From positions 1-64,000 of the forward strand of contig DLMI01000129.1 in assembly GCA_002478145.1 (NCBI GenBank): a DNA stretch of 64,000 bases, given 5' to 3'. This document shows, piece by piece, positions 27,309 to 34,760 of the stretch. Position 1 is the first letter of the stretch, and each line of letters opens with the position of its first letter. The notes under the pieces are model-generated. The model ran no database searches and had not been told where the DNA came from. It was given only the letters and a program-made list of their open reading frames with translations. The DNA is from Acidobacteria bacterium UBA7540. GTDB taxonomy: Bacteria; Acidobacteriota; Terriglobia; UBA7540. Position numbers and translations under genes: made by a program.

Positions 27309-28097
27309 TCAGACGAAGTACATTTCCTTTTCGACCAGTATGATGCCCGCCTCGCGCGCCAGCTTGAAAAAGAGGCGCAAGCCCTTGCAGTTCTCCTCAT
27401 CCAGAGAATAATCGATATTCTCGGTCAAGTAAACCTTAACATCCGCAGGTTCCATATTGAGCTTCAGCGCGTATTCAGCGGCGATGTCATCAATGTGAGC
27501 AAGGCCGAACTCTCGGGACTCCTCGAAGTCTCCCCGGTACTTGGAGAGGTTCTTGTCTTCATGGCCCGCCCAGAAGGCGAAGACGAACGGCAATCCCGTA
27601 AACTTTTTCCATTCCGCGGCAAGGTCATAAACCTTCGCCGAGCCGCGATAGGTGAGCGCCGGATCGCCGATCACGAGTGCCGAATCAGCGCGCTTCAACA
27701 TCTCGTGCGGTCGCGGGGCGGAGGGAATGAGGTTGACCGTGCGCGAGTAAAACTTGCCCAGCAGGATGCGAAGAAACGCTACGGAAGTTCGCGAGGAGGT
27801 GTCCACTGCAACGCTTTGGATTTTTTCGATAGGGACTTTGCTCAAAAGAAGTACACTACGGACGCGCGATTTCGAAGCGATGGAGATGCCGGCGATAATT
27901 TGCATGCGGTCCATGCGCTGGTACTCGATGACGGGGATGATGCCGATATCTGCATTCCCGTCCCGCACCGCGTCCGCGCAATGGGCCGGAGTGGCGAACT
28001 GGAGTTCGTACTTGCCCTGCTGCTGGCCATGGAGCATGCCCCAAATCAGCGGCACGGAATTAAGGTACTGAACGACGGAGATTCTGAGCGTAGACAT
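27309..28097 (-). CDS. mqnA: Chorismate dehydratase (futalosine pathway)
   Basis: First enzyme of the futalosine route: it removes water from chorismate to give 3-enolpyruvylbenzoate. 262 residues from the ATG of MSTLRISVVQYLNSVPL; five further in-frame residues upstream are unlikely. The family motifs YLNSVPLIWG, ADIGIIPVIEYQ and VDTSSRTSVAFLRILL are seen, followed by ALVIGDPAL and GLPFVFAFWAG. The fold is a type-2 periplasmic-binding-protein fold, used in the cytoplasm. With mqnC it shows that menaquinone is made by this route; other mqn genes lie outside the window. Confidence 0.94.
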   Translation of the reverse strand: MSTLRISVVQYLNSVPLIWGMLHGQQQGKYELQFATPAHCADAVRDGNADIGIIPVIEYQRMDRMQIIAGISIASKSRVRSVLLLSKVPIEKIQSVAVDTSSRTSVAFLRILLGKFYSRTVNLIPSAPRPHEMLKRADSALVIGDPALTYRGSAKVYDLAAEWKKFTGLPFVFAFWAGHEDKNLSKYRGDFEESREFGLAHIDDIAAEYALKLNMEPADVKVYLTENIDYSLDEENCKGLRLFFKLAREAGIILVEKEMYFV

Positions 28098-28554
28098 ATA
28101 GATCACAGCCAAATGGAAAACACAATTCTATCCCAACGTGCGCTTCTGTCAAACTCCACGCGGGCGGATATGACCCGAATTAGTAAATTGGACTTGTGGC
28201 CGTGCTGCGCGGACGCCTCGGACGTCCATGACTGTCATCCTGAGTCCGTCGGCTGACGGACGAAGGATCTCGGCAGTTCGCGAGAAGAATCCACTGGCCG
28301 GAGGTACAAGCAAACTGCGGGGATTCTTCGGCCCCCAAAGAACGGGGTCCTCAGCATGACACGGGGCATGGCCGGATTCCGAGCCGGCGCTTCGAGGCAA
28401 AACTTTTCTTCTTGCTTCCGCATCTCATGTTCTGCGATTTTAGAGGAGCGCCAGCACCGATGGCGAAGGGTTGGGTCGGCGGTCCGGAGCCGTGGCGTGT
28501 GTGTAGAAAAGGCGCAAGCTTGGAAAACAACTCTGCGCAAGGTGGTAAGGAAAC
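28098..28554. other. Gene-free stretch between divergent mqnA and dprA
   Basis: Holds the promoters of both operons, not clearly placed, and a 129-bp palindromic repeat at 28233-28361. No credible gene is seen. Confidence 0.6.
28233..28361. repeat. TGTCATCCTGAG-type palindromic repeat
   Basis: Ends TGTCATCCTGAG (28233-28244) and CTCAGCATGACA (28350-28361) pair with one mismatch, and GAAGGATCT-type and GGATTCTTCGG-type segments lie inside. It is related in layout to the repeat at 33571-33654. Confidence 0.75.
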
Positions 28555-29691
28555 TTGAGCGACGAGAACACCCAATTCTGGCTGGGGCTGACGAAGCTCG
28601 AAGGTCTGGGCGTACGCGGCGCGCACAGGCTGGTGGAGCATTTCGGTTCGCCGCAGGCCGCCTACATGGCCTCGCTGACGGAGCTTGAAAGCTGCGGAAT
28701 TCCGGCGCGCGTGGCGCAGTCGATCTTTGCTCAGGCGGGATTGAAGGAAGCCGCCAGAGACCTCGAAGCCTCCGCCAAAGCGGCTTGCCAAGTTGTGGCG
28801 TACTCCAGCGACGATTATCCTCCGCGGCTCAAACAAATCCCGGACCCGCCGTTGGTCCTCTATGTTCGTGGGGATGTCAAGGTACTTTCGCGTTATGCGC
28901 TGGCGATCGTCGGCACGCGGCGGCCGACGGCTTATGGCGGCCAGGTGGCGCAGCGGCTGGCGCACGACCTCGCGCAGAGGCAGTTGGTAATCGTGAGCGG
29001 GTTAGCTCGGGGTATCGATTCTGCGGCGCATCGCGGCGCCCTCGAAGCAGCGGGAAAGACCGTGGCGGTTCTGGGCTCGGGGATTGACGTGATTTATCCC
29101 CGCGAAAATAAGCGGCTGGCTGAACAAGTCACCGAGTGCGGCGCATTGATTTCGGAATTTCCGCCCGGCACTTCACCCGCTCCCGAGAACTTTCCCATTC
29201 GAAACCGCACGATCAGCGGACTTGCGCTAGGCGTAGTGGTTGTGGAGGCGGCGGAATACAGCGGCTCCCTGATTACGGCGCGCCTGGCCCTGGAGCAGAA
29301 CCGTGAGGTGTTCGCCGTGCCGGGCAACATAACTTCGGCGCAGAGCTTCGGCCCCAATCACCTGATAAAGCAGGGCGCCAAGCTCGTGGATGAATGGATG
29401 GATGTCATCGAAGAGTTCCCTGCGGAAATTCGCATGCAACTTCTCCCTCCCGTGGAAGCATCGGATGAAGCTGCAGCTCAACCTCAGACGGGGTCGCTTT
29501 TTGAACAGTCCTTGACGCCGGACCAGAAAGCGGTGTTTGATGTGTTGCGCGCCGACCAGCCCCTGTTTGTGGATGCGGTACTGACTTCGGCGTCGATCCC
29601 ACAGCCGCGGGTGATGACAGCTCTCCTGGAGCTTGAAATGGCGGGAGTGATCCGGCAGTTGCCGGGGAAGAATTTTATCCGGAAACTCTAG
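28555..29691 (+). CDS. dprA: DNA-processing protein DprA/Smf
   Basis: Binds incoming single-stranded DNA in natural transformation and loads RecA. 378 residues, TTG start with AAGGA upstream. An N-terminal helical region (WLGLTKLEGLGVRGAHRLVE) is followed by the Rossmann-like core: AIVGTRRPTAYG, VSGLARGIDSAAHRGAL, VLGSGIDVIYP, FPIRNRTISGL and SGSLITARLALEQ. A C-terminal winged-helix domain (about 310-378) is present. It is followed 12 bases later by topA, the same dprA-topA-trmFO-xerC order known from Firmicutes. Confidence 0.96.
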   Translation: MSDENTQFWLGLTKLEGLGVRGAHRLVEHFGSPQAAYMASLTELESCGIPARVAQSIFAQAGLKEAARDLEASAKAACQVVAYSSDDYPPRLKQIPDPPLVLYVRGDVKVLSRYALAIVGTRRPTAYGGQVAQRLAHDLAQRQLVIVSGLARGIDSAAHRGALEAAGKTVAVLGSGIDVIYPRENKRLAEQVTECGALISEFPPGTSPAPENFPIRNRTISGLALGVVVVEAAEYSGSLITARLALEQNREVFAVPGNITSAQSFGPNHLIKQGAKLVDEWMDVIEEFPAEIRMQLLPPVEASDEAAAQPQTGSLFEQSLTPDQKAVFDVLRADQPLFVDAVLTSASIPQPRVMTALLELEMAGVIRQLPGKNFIRKL

Positions 29692-29703
29692 GAAAGTTTT
29701 TCT

Positions 29704-32121
29704 ATGGGTAAATCGCTGGTCATTGTCGAATCGCCGGCCAAGGCAAGAACGATCAACAAATACCTTGGATCGAACTATCTGGTGAAGGCCTCGCTGGGGC
29801 ACGTGTTGGACTTGCCCAAAAAGGACCTGGGCGTGGACCTCGCCAACAATTTCAAACCAACCTACATTACGATTCCCGGCCGGAAGGCTATCATCTCGGA
29901 GTTGAAGTCCGCGGCAGCAAAATCAGATGCCATTTACCTGGCTGCCGACCCGGACCGGGAAGGCGAAGCCATCTGCGCCCACTTGCGCGAGTTGCTGAAC
30001 GGCAAGAAGCGAAAATTCTTTCGCGTACTCTTCAACGAGATCACTCGCGACGCCATCCTCGAAGCTTTCAAGATTCCGGGAGAGATTGACTCCAAGCTGG
30101 TGGACGCGCAGCAGGCGCGGCGCATTCTGGACCGTCTGGTAGGCTACCAGGTGAGCCCGCTGCTTTGGGACAAGGTGAAGCGGGGAATCTCGGCGGGGCG
30201 TGTCCAAACCGTGGCCTTGCGCTTGATCGTCGAGCGCGAGCGGGAAATTCAGGCCTTCCAGAAGAAGGAATACTGGACCATCAGCGCCCGCGTGGAAGGC
30301 AAGAACCCTCCGCCCTTCGACGCGCGCCTGGTGAAGTTCCGGGGCAAAGACCTGGAGATTCCCGACCAGGCGACAGCCGACCGAATCGTCAACGCGATTA
30401 AGGCTGCGAATCTGGTGGTGGAGTCGGTGACCACCACGGAGAAGCGGAAGTATCCGGTGCCGCCGTTCATCACCAGCAAGCTCCAGCAGGAAGCCGTCCG
30501 CAAGCTCCACTTCCCTGCCAGAAGAACCATGTTGCTGGCCCAGCGTCTTTACGAGGGCCTGGAGATTGGTGACGAAGGCTCGGTCGGCCTCATTACCTAC
30601 ATGCGGACAGACTCCACTCGTGTGGCGGAAGGCGCCCTGAGTGCCGTGCGCGGTTACATCCTGACCACTTTCGGGAAAGATTATCTTCCCCCTGCACCCA
30701 TACACTATAAGAGCAAGAAAGGCGCCCAGGATGCCCACGAAGCCATCCGGCCAACCGACGCGACCCGAAACCCCGACTCCATCAAGAGGTACCTCAGCCC
30801 GGACGAGTTCAAATTGTATAAGCTCATCTGGCAGCGTTTTGTGGCCTCGCAAATGACTCCGGCGGTCTTTGACCAGACCACGATCGACATCTCTGCCGGC
30901 GACTACTTGCTGCGCGCTACAGGCTCGGTGGAGAAGTTCAATGGCTTCCGCGCCGTTTACGAAGAAAGCAAGGACGAGAAGGCGGAAATGGAGGAAGATG
31001 AGGAACTGAAACTCCGCCTGCCGCAGGTTGAGCAGGGCGAAAGGGTCAAGCTGCGGAAGATTCTACCGGAACAGCACTTCACCGAACCTCCCCCACGATT
31101 CAACGAAGCCACACTAGTGAAAGCGTTGGAGGAAAAAGGCATCGGCAGGCCCTCCACCTACGCCACCATCCTCTCCATCATCCAGAACCGCGAGTACGTG
31201 GAGAAACTTCAGGGCCGTTTTTATCCCTCAGAACTCGGGATGGTGGTGAGCGATCTGTTGGTGAAGAACTTCAGCGACATCTTCGAGGTAGCTTACACCG
31301 CCCGCATGGAAGAAGAGCTGGACGAAGTCGAAGAAGGGAAACTCACCTGGACGGAAGCTCTCAGTGAGTTCTACAAGAAGTTCAAGAAAGATTTGCGGGT
31401 CGCCGAACGCGAGATGGTGGACATCAAGGGAGAAGGCATCCCGACCGAGGTGAAGTGTGAGAAGTGCGGCAAGCCCATGGTGATCCGGCTGGGACGCAAC
31501 GGCCAATTCCTCTCCTGCACGGGCTATCCCGAGTGCGATGGAACCAGCGACCTGCCGCCTGAAATGGCTGCGAAATACGCCAGTGGCGGGCCTCCGGCGC
31601 CCGAACTCCCAGAACAAGCCTGCGAAAAATGCGGCAAGCCCATGGCCGTCAAGCGCGGCCGCTTCGGATTCTTCCTGGCTTGCACGGGTTATCCCGAATG
31701 CCGGAACACCAAGAAAATCGTGATGAAGGAAGGCGCCGCGACGGCCGTCAGCGACACGCTGCTGGAGGAGAAGTGTCCTGAATGCGGCAGCCACCTGGTG
31801 CTCAAGCACGGCCGCTACGGGCAATTCACCGCCTGCAGCAACTATCCGCAATGCAAATACGTGAAGCGACAGACCCTCGGTATTCCCTGTCCCGAAAAAG
31901 GCTGCACGGGTGAACTGGTCGCGCGCCGCACGCGCAAAGGCAAGACCTTTTACGGCTGCAGCCGCTACCCCAACTGCAAGTTCACCGCCTGGGACAAACC
32001 CGTCAACGAACCCTGCCCCCATTGCGGCTATCCCCTCCTGCTCGAGAAGCATAAGAAGGACGGCCCCCCCATCCGCTACTGCCCGAATGAAGCCTGTAAA
32101 TTCCAGCGGGCGGTGGCGTAA
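29704..32121 (+). CDS. topA: DNA topoisomerase I (type IA)
   Basis: Relaxes negative supercoils by single-strand passage. 805 residues. TOPRIM domain at the start (SLVIVESPAKARTINKYLG, AADPDREGEAI), then SAGRVQTVALRLIVERE, the catalytic Tyr in GLITYMRTDSTR, and ALEEKGIGRPSTYA. The C-terminal region has five Cys4 zinc ribbons, starting near residue 584, of the CxKCG...CTGYPEC kind. The last two are variants. Five is more than in the E. coli enzyme. Short spacing to dprA suggests co-transcription. Confidence 0.97.
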   Translation: MGKSLVIVESPAKARTINKYLGSNYLVKASLGHVLDLPKKDLGVDLANNFKPTYITIPGRKAIISELKSAAAKSDAIYLAADPDREGEAICAHLRELLNGKKRKFFRVLFNEITRDAILEAFKIPGEIDSKLVDAQQARRILDRLVGYQVSPLLWDKVKRGISAGRVQTVALRLIVEREREIQAFQKKEYWTISARVEGKNPPPFDARLVKFRGKDLEIPDQATADRIVNAIKAANLVVESVTTTEKRKYPVPPFITSKLQQEAVRKLHFPARRTMLLAQRLYEGLEIGDEGSVGLITYMRTDSTRVAEGALSAVRGYILTTFGKDYLPPAPIHYKSKKGAQDAHEAIRPTDATRNPDSIKRYLSPDEFKLYKLIWQRFVASQMTPAVFDQTTIDISAGDYLLRATGSVEKFNGFRAVYEESKDEKAEMEEDEELKLRLPQVEQGERVKLRKILPEQHFTEPPPRFNEATLVKALEEKGIGRPSTYATILSIIQNREYVEKLQGRFYPSELGMVVSDLLVKNFSDIFEVAYTARMEEELDEVEEGKLTWTEALSEFYKKFKKDLRVAEREMVDIKGEGIPTEVKCEKCGKPMVIRLGRNGQFLSCTGYPECDGTSDLPPEMAAKYASGGPPAPELPEQACEKCGKPMAVKRGRFGFFLACTGYPECRNTKKIVMKEGAATAVSDTLLEEKCPECGSHLVLKHGRYGQFTACSNYPQCKYVKRQTLGIPCPEKGCTGELVARRTRKGKTFYGCSRYPNCKFTAWDKPVNEPCPHCGYPLLLEKHKKDGPPIRYCPNEACKFQRAVA

Positions 32122-32126
32122 AAATA

Positions 32127-32200
32127 AGTTGAGAGTCGACAGTCGAGGGTCGAGAGTCCGTTGAGACCTTGGACCTCAACTGTTGACTGCCGACAGGCAT
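32127..32200. repeat. Inverted heptamer arrays between topA and trmFO
   Basis: AGTCGAG-type units, five in a row, at 32127-32161 are followed by complementary TTGACTG-type units at about 32174-32200. Together they can form an imperfect stem just after the topA stop. A TATAAT lies at 32218-32223, 22 bases before trmFO, but no -35 at proper spacing was found. Confidence 0.75.
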
Positions 32201-32244
32201 ACTCCCTTCCGCGCTGCTATAATCACTGGCAGGAAGGGTTCTTG

Positions 32245-33684
32245 ATGAGGGCGGTCACGATCGCCGGAGGCGGGCTGGCAGGCAGTGAAGCCGCCTGGCA
32301 ACTCGCTGTCCGGGACATTTCCGTTACGCTGTATGAGATGCGGCCGGCGCGCTCGACGCCCGCCCACAAGACGGACCGTTTAGCGGAGCTGGTTTGCAGC
32401 AACTCGCTGAAGTCGAACACGCCGGGCGCAGCCTCGTGGCTCCTGAAGGAAGAGTTGCGCCGCTCCGGGTCGCTCCTGTTAAAGCTTGCTAGTGAGTGCG
32501 CCGTTCCAGGTGGCGCGGCATTGGCGGTTGACCGAGAGCGATTCTCGGCCTCCGTCACTCAGGCGCTCGCCGAGCACCCACTCGTCACCATACGCCGGGA
32601 AGAGCTGCGGGAAATTCCCTCGGACGGTCTTGTGGTAATCGCCACTGGCCCCCTCACCTCGGACGCCTTGACGCGCTGCCTTCAGGCGCTCACGGGCTCC
32701 GAAAACCTGGCATTCTACGATTCCATCAGTCCCATCGTCGATGCCGAAACGCTGAACCATGAACGCCTCTTCCCTGCCTCACGCTACGGAAAGGGCGGCC
32801 GTGATGACTACCTGAACTGCCCCCTGAACGAAGCGGAATACTGCGCCTTCTATGACGCGCTGCGAGGCGCGGAGACAGTGCCGGCGCATGAATTCGAAGA
32901 CCTGAATTACTTCGAGGCCTGCCTGCCCATCGAAGAACTGGCGCGGCGAGGGTACGACACGCTTCGCTTCGGCCCCATGAAGCCTGTGGGCTTGCTCGAC
33001 CCGCGGACCGGCAAGCAGCCCTTCGCCGTGGTGCAGCTCCGGGCCGAAAACCTGCGCTTTTCAAGCTACAACCTGGTGGGGTTCCAGAACCACCTCAAGT
33101 TTCCCGAGCAGGAGCGCATCCTGCGCATGATCCCCGGGCTCGAAAATGCCGAGTTCTTGCGCTTCGGGCAGATGCATCGCAACACTTATATCAATGCGCC
33201 AAGGCTGCTCGAGGCCGACCTCAGCCTTCGTGCCGCGCCCAACGTCTTCATCGCAGGCCAGCTTTGCGGAGTGGAAGGATACGTGGAGTGCATCGCCACC
33301 GGGTTCCTTGCCGGAGTGGCGTTGGCTCAGCAGGTGGCAGGGGCTGCCTTCACGCCGCCCCCGCGCACGACGGCGCTCGGGTCGCTGCTCCACTATACTT
33401 CGCACGCCGACCCCGGCAACTATCAGCCTGCCAACATTTCTTTCGATTTGCTTCCCCCCCCGGAGAACCTGCCCAGGCTCATCGCGCGTGACCGTGGCGC
33501 CCGGCGCGCGCGACAATGTGAGAGAGCGTTGGCCGACTTGCAGGAGTGGCTCCACGAGCTTAATAACGTTGTCATTCCGAGCGAAGCGAGGAATCTCGCT
33601 CTGAGCCCTTCTTCGACAGACCAGAGCGAGATTCCTCGCTTCGCTCGGAATGACAGGCCAGAAACGGATCCTTGGCATGGATGA
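32245..33684 (+). CDS. trmFO: Folate-dependent tRNA (uracil-5-)-methyltransferase TrmFO
   Basis: FAD enzyme that makes m5U54 in tRNA using methylene-tetrahydrofolate. 479 residues from the ATG at 32245, which has AGGAAGGG seven bases upstream. FAD-binding motif GGGLAGSEAAWQLA, catalytic-region LVCSNSLKSNTPGA, ASRYGKGGRDDYLNCP, and FIAGQLCGVEGYVE with the conserved Cys. The normal C-terminus should end near residue 440. Residues about 443-470 are the translation of a palindromic repeat (VIPSEARNL...), followed by a nine-residue tail that overlaps xerC by eight bases. Confidence 0.95.
   Translation: MRAVTIAGGGLAGSEAAWQLAVRDISVTLYEMRPARSTPAHKTDRLAELVCSNSLKSNTPGAASWLLKEELRRSGSLLLKLASECAVPGGAALAVDRERFSASVTQALAEHPLVTIRREELREIPSDGLVVIATGPLTSDALTRCLQALTGSENLAFYDSISPIVDAETLNHERLFPASRYGKGGRDDYLNCPLNEAEYCAFYDALRGAETVPAHEFEDLNYFEACLPIEELARRGYDTLRFGPMKPVGLLDPRTGKQPFAVVQLRAENLRFSSYNLVGFQNHLKFPEQERILRMIPGLENAEFLRFGQMHRNTYINAPRLLEADLSLRAAPNVFIAGQLCGVEGYVECIATGFLAGVALAQQVAGAAFTPPPRTTALGSLLHYTSHADPGNYQPANISFDLLPPPENLPRLIARDRGARRARQCERALADLQEWLHELNNVVIPSEARNLALSPSSTDQSEIPRFARNDRPETDPWHG
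33571..33654. repeat. 33-bp perfect palindrome at the trmFO/xerC junction
   Basis: Arms 33571-33603 and 33622-33654 pair without a mismatch around an 18-base loop. The arms begin GTCATTCCGAGCGAAGCGAG. Both arms are translated at the end of TrmFO, as VIPSEARNLAL and SEIPRFARND. The element ends 22 bases before the preferred xerC start. Confidence 0.92.
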
Positions 33685-34591
33685 ACTCATCGAGCGCTAC
33701 GTCAACTACCTCCGGTACGAGCGGAACGCCTCCCCGCACACGGTGCGCAACTACCGCAGCGACCTCCTACAGTTCCGGGATTACCTGGCGGAGGGCTGCG
33801 CCGCCGCCGCTGTTGATGTCAGATCGGTCGACGCTTTGCGCATCCGCGGCTTTCTCAGCATTCTTTTCTCTAGGCAAGAAAAGAAGTCGTCCATCGCCCG
33901 GAAACTCTCGGCGGTGAGGGCATTCTTTAAGTTCTTGAAGCGCGAGGGGGTGCTCGCCGAGAATCCTTCCACGCTTGTCTCGACTCCCAAGCAGGACAAA
34001 ACCCTTCCCAGGATCATGACTGAGGAAGAAATGAACGCTTTCCTCGACGCTGTGGCCGAAGCCACCAAAACCGGAGAGCCCGCCATGCGGCGCGACCGCG
34101 CGCTGCTGGAAATGCTTTACGCCTCGGGCCTGCGCGTGAGTGAATTGGTGGGCCTGGATCTCCGCAGCGTGAACTTCGGAGACTGCATGGTGCTCGTCCG
34201 CGGCAAGGGACGAAAGGAGAGGATCGTGCCCTTCGGCTCCAAGGCTAAGCAGGCCCTCGAGGACTACCTCCCGGTCCGGCAAAGAATCCTCCAGGAAAGG
34301 AAGAAGTCCGGCCAGCAGGCCCTGTTTTTGAATGTGTGGGGGGAGCGGCTCACCACACGCTCCGTGGACCGGTTGGTGAAGAAATACGTCCGGCACTACG
34401 GGCCGGCTGTAAAGGTCAGCCCACATTCGCTCCGCCATGCTTTTGCCTCTCACCTCCTCACGGAGGGAGCTGACCTGAGGGCAATCCAGGAAATGCTGGG
34501 GCACACCAGCCTGGCAACTACGCAGAAATACACGCAGGTCTCAATCAAACAGTTAATCGAGGTCTACGACAAAACCCACCCCAAGGCGTGA
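33677..34591 (+). CDS. xerC: Tyrosine recombinase XerC
   Basis: Resolves chromosome dimers at dif together with XerD. 304 residues from the ATG of MDELIERYVNYLRYERNAS; an ATG nine codons earlier lies inside the palindrome arm and is less likely. The N-terminal SAM-like DNA-binding domain is followed by the catalytic domain. Catalytic residues are seen in ASGLRVSELV (Arg), RGKGRKERIVPFG (Lys), HSLRHAFASHLL (His, Arg) and LGHTSLATTQKYT (His, Tyr nucleophile). The start overlaps the end of trmFO. The order dprA-topA-trmFO-xerC argues for a chromosomal XerC and not a phage integrase. Confidence 0.94.
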   Translation: MDELIERYVNYLRYERNASPHTVRNYRSDLLQFRDYLAEGCAAAAVDVRSVDALRIRGFLSILFSRQEKKSSIARKLSAVRAFFKFLKREGVLAENPSTLVSTPKQDKTLPRIMTEEEMNAFLDAVAEATKTGEPAMRRDRALLEMLYASGLRVSELVGLDLRSVNFGDCMVLVRGKGRKERIVPFGSKAKQALEDYLPVRQRILQERKKSGQQALFLNVWGERLTTRSVDRLVKKYVRHYGPAVKVSPHSLRHAFASHLLTEGADLRAIQEMLGHTSLATTQKYTQVSIKQLIEVYDKTHPKA

Positions 34592-34600
34592 GGCTAGAAG

Positions 34601-34656
34601 AGCAGGTGTCAGGGGCCAGGTCCCAGGGGTCAGGCGCCAGGGGGCAGGTGACAGGT
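34601..34656. repeat. Heptamer array NNCAGGN, eight units
   Basis: Eight consecutive 7-base units sharing CAGG, ten bases after the xerC stop. The half copy of the nested palindrome (34669-34695) follows 12 bases later. Confidence 0.88.
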
Positions 34657-34668
34657 GCTAGCCCGCAT

Positions 34669-34695
34669 TTCTCACCACGGGTCTGGAAGGGCGCA
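34669..34695. repeat. Half copy of the 215-bp nested palindrome
   Basis: GCATTTCTCACCACGGGTCT and the following bases match the complement of 3531-3557. The rest of the element is missing. Confidence 0.8.
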
Positions 34696-34760
34696 CACTT
34701 CCGCTCTTTCGTTGCCAATCTTCATCCATCTTGAGCTCCACAGACTCGCCTGGGTCTCTT

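Noticed and set aside
33677..34591. Phage or integrative-element integrase
   Set aside because: Its place after dprA-topA-trmFO and its length fit chromosomal XerC; no att-like repeat or tRNA lies beside it.
34601..34656. CRISPR-like array
   Set aside because: Units are seven bases with no unique spacers and no cas genes nearby.
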